Part shown: in pieces, positions 48,350 to 51,692 of the stretch
Layout: each line of letters begins with the position of its first letter
How positions within the stretch are numbered: position 1 is the first letter of the stretch
Assembly (NCBI GenBank): GCA_024694675.1
Contig: JAILJO010000005.1
Span: 1 to 51,692 of the forward strand
Reading direction: 5' to 3'
DNA: 51,692 bases
Origin: Bacteroidales bacterium
GTDB taxonomy: Bacteria > Bacteroidota > Bacteroidia > Bacteroidales > UBA932
The notes under the pieces: model-generated
What the model was told of the DNA's origin: nothing
Seen by the model: the letters and a program-made list of their open reading frames with translations, nothing else
Database searches by the model: none
Made by a program: the position numbers and the translations under genes

Positions 48350-49879
48350 ATGAATAAACGATTCCTGACATTATTCCTGATTCTTCCCTTACTGGTGTGC
48401 TGCAACGATAAGGACAACAAGAAGCAGGATATTGACCCAATGATCACAATCACCGGTGAAACAGAGTTCTCTATTAAAGCAGAGGGCGGTACCGCTACCT
48501 TCACGGTCACATCAAATGTGGATTGGAACTCTGAGATCGATGTTGACTGGGTAGCATTAAGCCCGGCCAGCGGAGTCGCTTCCGATAAGCCTGTCACTGT
48601 GACCTTGACTTGCTTCCAAACTCCCAAACTGAAAAAAAGGACCACCGATATTGCAATTACCGGCGGCGGTTTACGAAAGTTCATCAGCGTAATTCAGTCG
48701 GGTGATCCCATGGCCGGTGCAGCCGAGGAAATCAAGAGCGGAGCTACGGTCCTGGCCACCAATCCCCTGGTGGAGAAATTCCTTACTGAAGTGACTTACA
48801 AGGATTGGCCGGAAGAGGACAATAGCACAAGGGCGACCAGGATTTTTGACTATTACGGAGGCTTTGACGGCGTGAACCTCACTTGGGACAACTGGGGTAC
48901 GGAATGGCCCGATGGTGACATCCCGTGCCACTACAGCATCCGTTGGAAGCAGGAAGATATTGAATCCGGTGTCATGAATCTCCATCTTGAGGATAAACTT
49001 GGATGGAAGGGTGATCAGGAGATTGAAGCCGGCTCCCTCTATGTAAACATCAAGAATCTGGTTCCGAATGACAACTATACCTACAGGGTAACCGCAAAAA
49101 GTGGTAAAGTCCTGGCTGAGGGTAATTTCAGTACAACCGGCCATCTGCATCAGGTTTATTTCCTTGGAGATCCACAGAAACCCAATGTGAAGGGCGGTGG
49201 CGGACGTAATGCCCGTGACTTTGGCGGCTGGAAGACACTCGACGGAAAGACTATAAAATACCGCAAGGTCTACCGTGGCGGTCGTCTTAACGAAAAATGG
49301 ACCCCGTACCCGCTCAATGCCCAGGGAGAGAAAGAGGTCCTCTTTGAGGGGCTTGGTGCAGAGTTGGATCTTAGAGGAAATGACGACGTGATGTTTGAAC
49401 CTGCCGTTGCCGGACTTGATCACTGCGCTCCCGTTATTGAACAGGGCGGCGTGACCATGCTGAAGAATGATGCCGCCAAGACTAAGCAGTGCTTCGAGTT
49501 TGTGGTGAACAGCGTTCGCAACAACAAGCCCATCTATTTCCACTGCTCTCTGGGCCGTGACCGTACCGGCACTCTGTTCATCTTGCTCATGGGCGTTCTT
49601 GGCGTGAGAGAAGGAGACATTGCCAAGGAGTATGAACTTACGTACTTTGCCCCTGTGGGTTACAGCGTTTCTTCATCTGACAAAAAGTCCAATAAAATCC
49701 CTACTTTCCATAATACGCGCCTGGCTTGGGTTTACAGTGACGTAACTCCTTATTTCTGGGAGTTTGCACAACAAACCACTGGCAAGACGTTTAAAGAGGG
49801 CGTAGAGAAATACCTTCTTGAAGTCGCCGGCGTAAGCCAGCAGGACATCGACGATTTCAGAACGATGATGCTCGAATAA
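48350..49879 (+). CDS. Secreted tyrosine-type phosphatase lipoprotein with N-terminal BACON-like domain
   Basis: FSIKAEGGTATFTVTSNVDWNSEIDVDWVALSPASG (BACON-like); RNARDFGGWKTLDGKTIKYRKVYRGGRL; HCSLGRDRTGTLFILLMG. Confidence 0.85.
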   Translation: MNKRFLTLFLILPLLVCCNDKDNKKQDIDPMITITGETEFSIKAEGGTATFTVTSNVDWNSEIDVDWVALSPASGVASDKPVTVTLTCFQTPKLKKRTTDIAITGGGLRKFISVIQSGDPMAGAAEEIKSGATVLATNPLVEKFLTEVTYKDWPEEDNSTRATRIFDYYGGFDGVNLTWDNWGTEWPDGDIPCHYSIRWKQEDIESGVMNLHLEDKLGWKGDQEIEAGSLYVNIKNLVPNDNYTYRVTAKSGKVLAEGNFSTTGHLHQVYFLGDPQKPNVKGGGGRNARDFGGWKTLDGKTIKYRKVYRGGRLNEKWTPYPLNAQGEKEVLFEGLGAELDLRGNDDVMFEPAVAGLDHCAPVIEQGGVTMLKNDAAKTKQCFEFVVNSVRNNKPIYFHCSLGRDRTGTLFILLMGVLGVREGDIAKEYELTYFAPVGYSVSSSDKKSNKIPTFHNTRLAWVYSDVTPYFWEFAQQTTGKTFKEGVEKYLLEVAGVSQQDIDDFRTMMLE

Positions 49880-50495
49880 AGGAGAGCGCGTCGGGACCTT
49901 CGTTGAAAAGGAGGTCAAGAATGCTCAGGCCGGGGGTGAATCCTCCGGCCTTCTGTTTGAAGACCTGATACCAGGGTTTCAAACCCAGCGGCGGCATGGG
50001 CCGTTTGGGGTGGATGGAGAAACGATAATCGTCCTCCAGTGAGCCAGGGAGGGCGAATTCAGTGGTGGGCTCCAGGGTGCATTGAATCCCGGCCTTTGCC
50101 GCGCACCAGCGCGTGAGGCTGAGATTGAAATCCCACAGCCGCGGCTCCCCACTTTCCAGAAGGGCGAACAGTTCCGACGCGTAGTATTCGAAGAAGGCCG
50201 ATGTTTCGTATGCCGTAGCCAGCGCCCTCTCCGTCCGGACAACCCAGGGGGTGGAGTAGTCCACGAGGACACTGCGGATGGACATATCGTCCCCGTGCAC
50301 AACCGGCACCTGAAGCATCTGGGGGCCGTCCGATGCCAGTATATAGCAGCGGTTCCGGTAGCTCTGTTTCTGGTAGTTCTCGCACGCTTCCAGCTGAACC
50401 ACAGACGGTAAAACCCTGTCCGGTGACAGGGTCATATCGCGTGCCATGAGAGCAAAGTACTCTGCCGGCGGGAAGTATGCGGTAGACAGGATCAT
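49857..50495 (-). CDS. WbqC-like family protein
   Basis: MILSTAYFPPAEYFALMA...ENYQKQSYRNRCYILASDGPQMLQVPV. Confidence 0.85.
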   Translation of the reverse strand: MILSTAYFPPAEYFALMARDMTLSPDRVLPSVVQLEACENYQKQSYRNRCYILASDGPQMLQVPVVHGDDMSIRSVLVDYSTPWVVRTERALATAYETSAFFEYYASELFALLESGEPRLWDFNLSLTRWCAAKAGIQCTLEPTTEFALPGSLEDDYRFSIHPKRPMPPLGLKPWYQVFKQKAGGFTPGLSILDLLFNEGPDALSFIRASSF

Positions 50496-51295
50496 CTGTC
50501 CTGGCCGGGACGGGGCTTGGGGATGATTCCGCGCTTGGACGTGCGGATAAAGCGGACGATGTTGTTACGGATCTCGCTCTCCGGGAAGTTGGCTTCAATG
50601 TAGTCCAGGGCCTGGCTGAAGTTCATTCCCTTGAAATAAATCACGTCGTAGATATCCTTGATAAGGTTTACCTGCTCCTCAGTGAAGCCGCGGCGGAGAA
50701 GTCCGGTACGGTTCACGCCCTCGAAACGGAGGGGATCACGGCCGGCCAGAACGTACGGCGGAACATCCTTCAGAATCTTTGAAACCGCCCCCACAAAAGC
50801 GTGGGTGCCAATCCTGGAGAACTGATGTGAGCCGCTCTTTCCGCCCACGACGCCCCAGTCCTCTACGTCCGTCTCACCGGCAAGGCCAACGAAACTGACG
50901 ATTATGCAGTGATTGCCGATGCAGCAGTCATGGGCAATGTGGGCGTAGGACATTATGAGGGTGTCGCTTCCAATCTTTGTAAGTGCCTTGCCGCTGGCCT
51001 TGGTGCCGCGGTTGACCGTGGCGCATTCGCGGATGTTCACGCGGTCTCCAATCTCCACCCAGGAGTCCTCACCTTCGAACTTGAGGTCCTGCGGGATGGC
51101 TCCCACAACTGCTCCGGGGAAGACAGTGCAGTCTTTTCCCATGCGGACATGGCTGTAAACGGTGGCTCCGTTGAGGATTTTGCAGCCGTCGCCTATGATG
51201 ACATTATCGTCTACAAAGGCAAAGGGGCCAATTTCTACATTCTCTCCCAGTTTGGCTCCGGAATTCACACAGGCAAGGGGGTGGATCTTTGTCAT
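50492..51295 (-). CDS. lpxA: UDP-N-acetylglucosamine acyltransferase
   Basis: Hexapeptide repeats; MTKIHPLACVNSGAKLGENVEIGPFAFVDDNVIIGDG; AHIAHDCCIGNHCI. Confidence 0.95.
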   Translation of the reverse strand: MTKIHPLACVNSGAKLGENVEIGPFAFVDDNVIIGDGCKILNGATVYSHVRMGKDCTVFPGAVVGAIPQDLKFEGEDSWVEIGDRVNIRECATVNRGTKASGKALTKIGSDTLIMSYAHIAHDCCIGNHCIIVSFVGLAGETDVEDWGVVGGKSGSHQFSRIGTHAFVGAVSKILKDVPPYVLAGRDPLRFEGVNRTGLLRRGFTEEQVNLIKDIYDVIYFKGMNFSQALDYIEANFPESEIRNNIVRFIRTSKRGIIPKPRPGQDR

Positions 51296-51306
51296 ATACT
51301 TATTGT

Positions 51307-51692
51307 TTATAGCAAGGCCCTGAGGGCTTTTGCGGCTTTTGTATTAATGGAGTGGCCGGGTTTGAAGGCCGATACATGTGCGTTCAGGTACCCTCCTGCC
51401 AGGCGAAGGTCTCCTACTAGGTCAAGGAGTTTGTGACGGCCGCACTCGTCCTGGAAGTGAAGGGTGGGATTTCCCATATAGCCATCGTCCGTTACAACAA
51501 GGGCGTTGTCCAGGTCTCCGCCCTTGATGAGGTTGTTCTTGAGCATGAACTCAATCTCCCTGTAAAAGCAGAAGGTGCGGCAGGGGGCAATCTCAGAGGC
51601 ATAATCCGTGGACAGATCCCAGTGGGCGGACTGAACGCCAAGGACGGGGGAATTGAAGTCTACGGTAATGTCTGCCGATGGTTCATCTGCCG
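51307..51692 (-). CDS. lpxC: UDP-3-O-acyl-N-acetylglucosamine deacetylase, C-terminal part (truncated by window edge)
   Basis: ...APCRTFCFYREIEFMLKNNLIKGGDLDNALVV...DECGRHKLLDLVGDLRLAGGYLNAHVSAFKPGHSINTKAAKALRALL*. Confidence 0.88.
   Translation of the reverse strand, partial: ADEPSADITVDFNSPVLGVQSAHWDLSTDYASEIAPCRTFCFYREIEFMLKNNLIKGGDLDNALVVTDDGYMGNPTLHFQDECGRHKLLDLVGDLRLAGGYLNAHVSAFKPGHSINTKAAKALRALL

Noticed and set aside
48671-49543. 290-aa minus-strand ORF
   Set aside because: Antisense shadow of the BACON-phosphatase gene.
1-51692. CRISPR array, rRNA operon, prophage structural genes
   Set aside because: No regularly spaced direct repeats, no rRNA-like sequence and no capsid/tail/terminase-like proteins were noticed on reading the window.

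Overview
The window looks like Bacteroidales chromosome: TAnnTTTG promoter boxes, SusC/SusD genes and lipoprotein-type N-termini. It has two halves. (1) About 1-17.6 kb is an AT-richer accessory/defense island. It holds an IS4-like transposase tail at the left edge, a STAND-type NTPase followed by a SIR2-domain gene, and a compact operon of HTH, DndC, DndD, DndE fused to a HerA/FtsK-like ATPase, a ParB-like protein and a putative PD-(D/E)XK nuclease. A Septu-like PtuA/PtuB pair and a tyrosine integrase follow. The integrase sits on the 3' side of a tRNA-Pro(CGG) gene, the likely integration site. (2) About 17.7-51.7 kb is GC-richer core and metabolic sequence: tRNA-Pro, rpsT, tRNA-Glu, DUF4837, rseP, dxr, M23 peptidase, ruvX and def. 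Next comes a large polysaccharide-utilization-like locus (SusC/D, AgaS-like and KbaZ-like proteins, PfkB, DeoR, GH36-like). This locus is rich in secreted phosphatases and carries three DUF4832-like paralogs. wbqC, lpxA and a partial lpxC close the window. The best candidate for an under-described system is the six-gene phosphorothioation-like operon. It lacks dndA, dndB and dndFGH in the window and ends in a ParB-like plus nuclease-like pair. All calls come from reading the sequence and recalling families; no database search was run.
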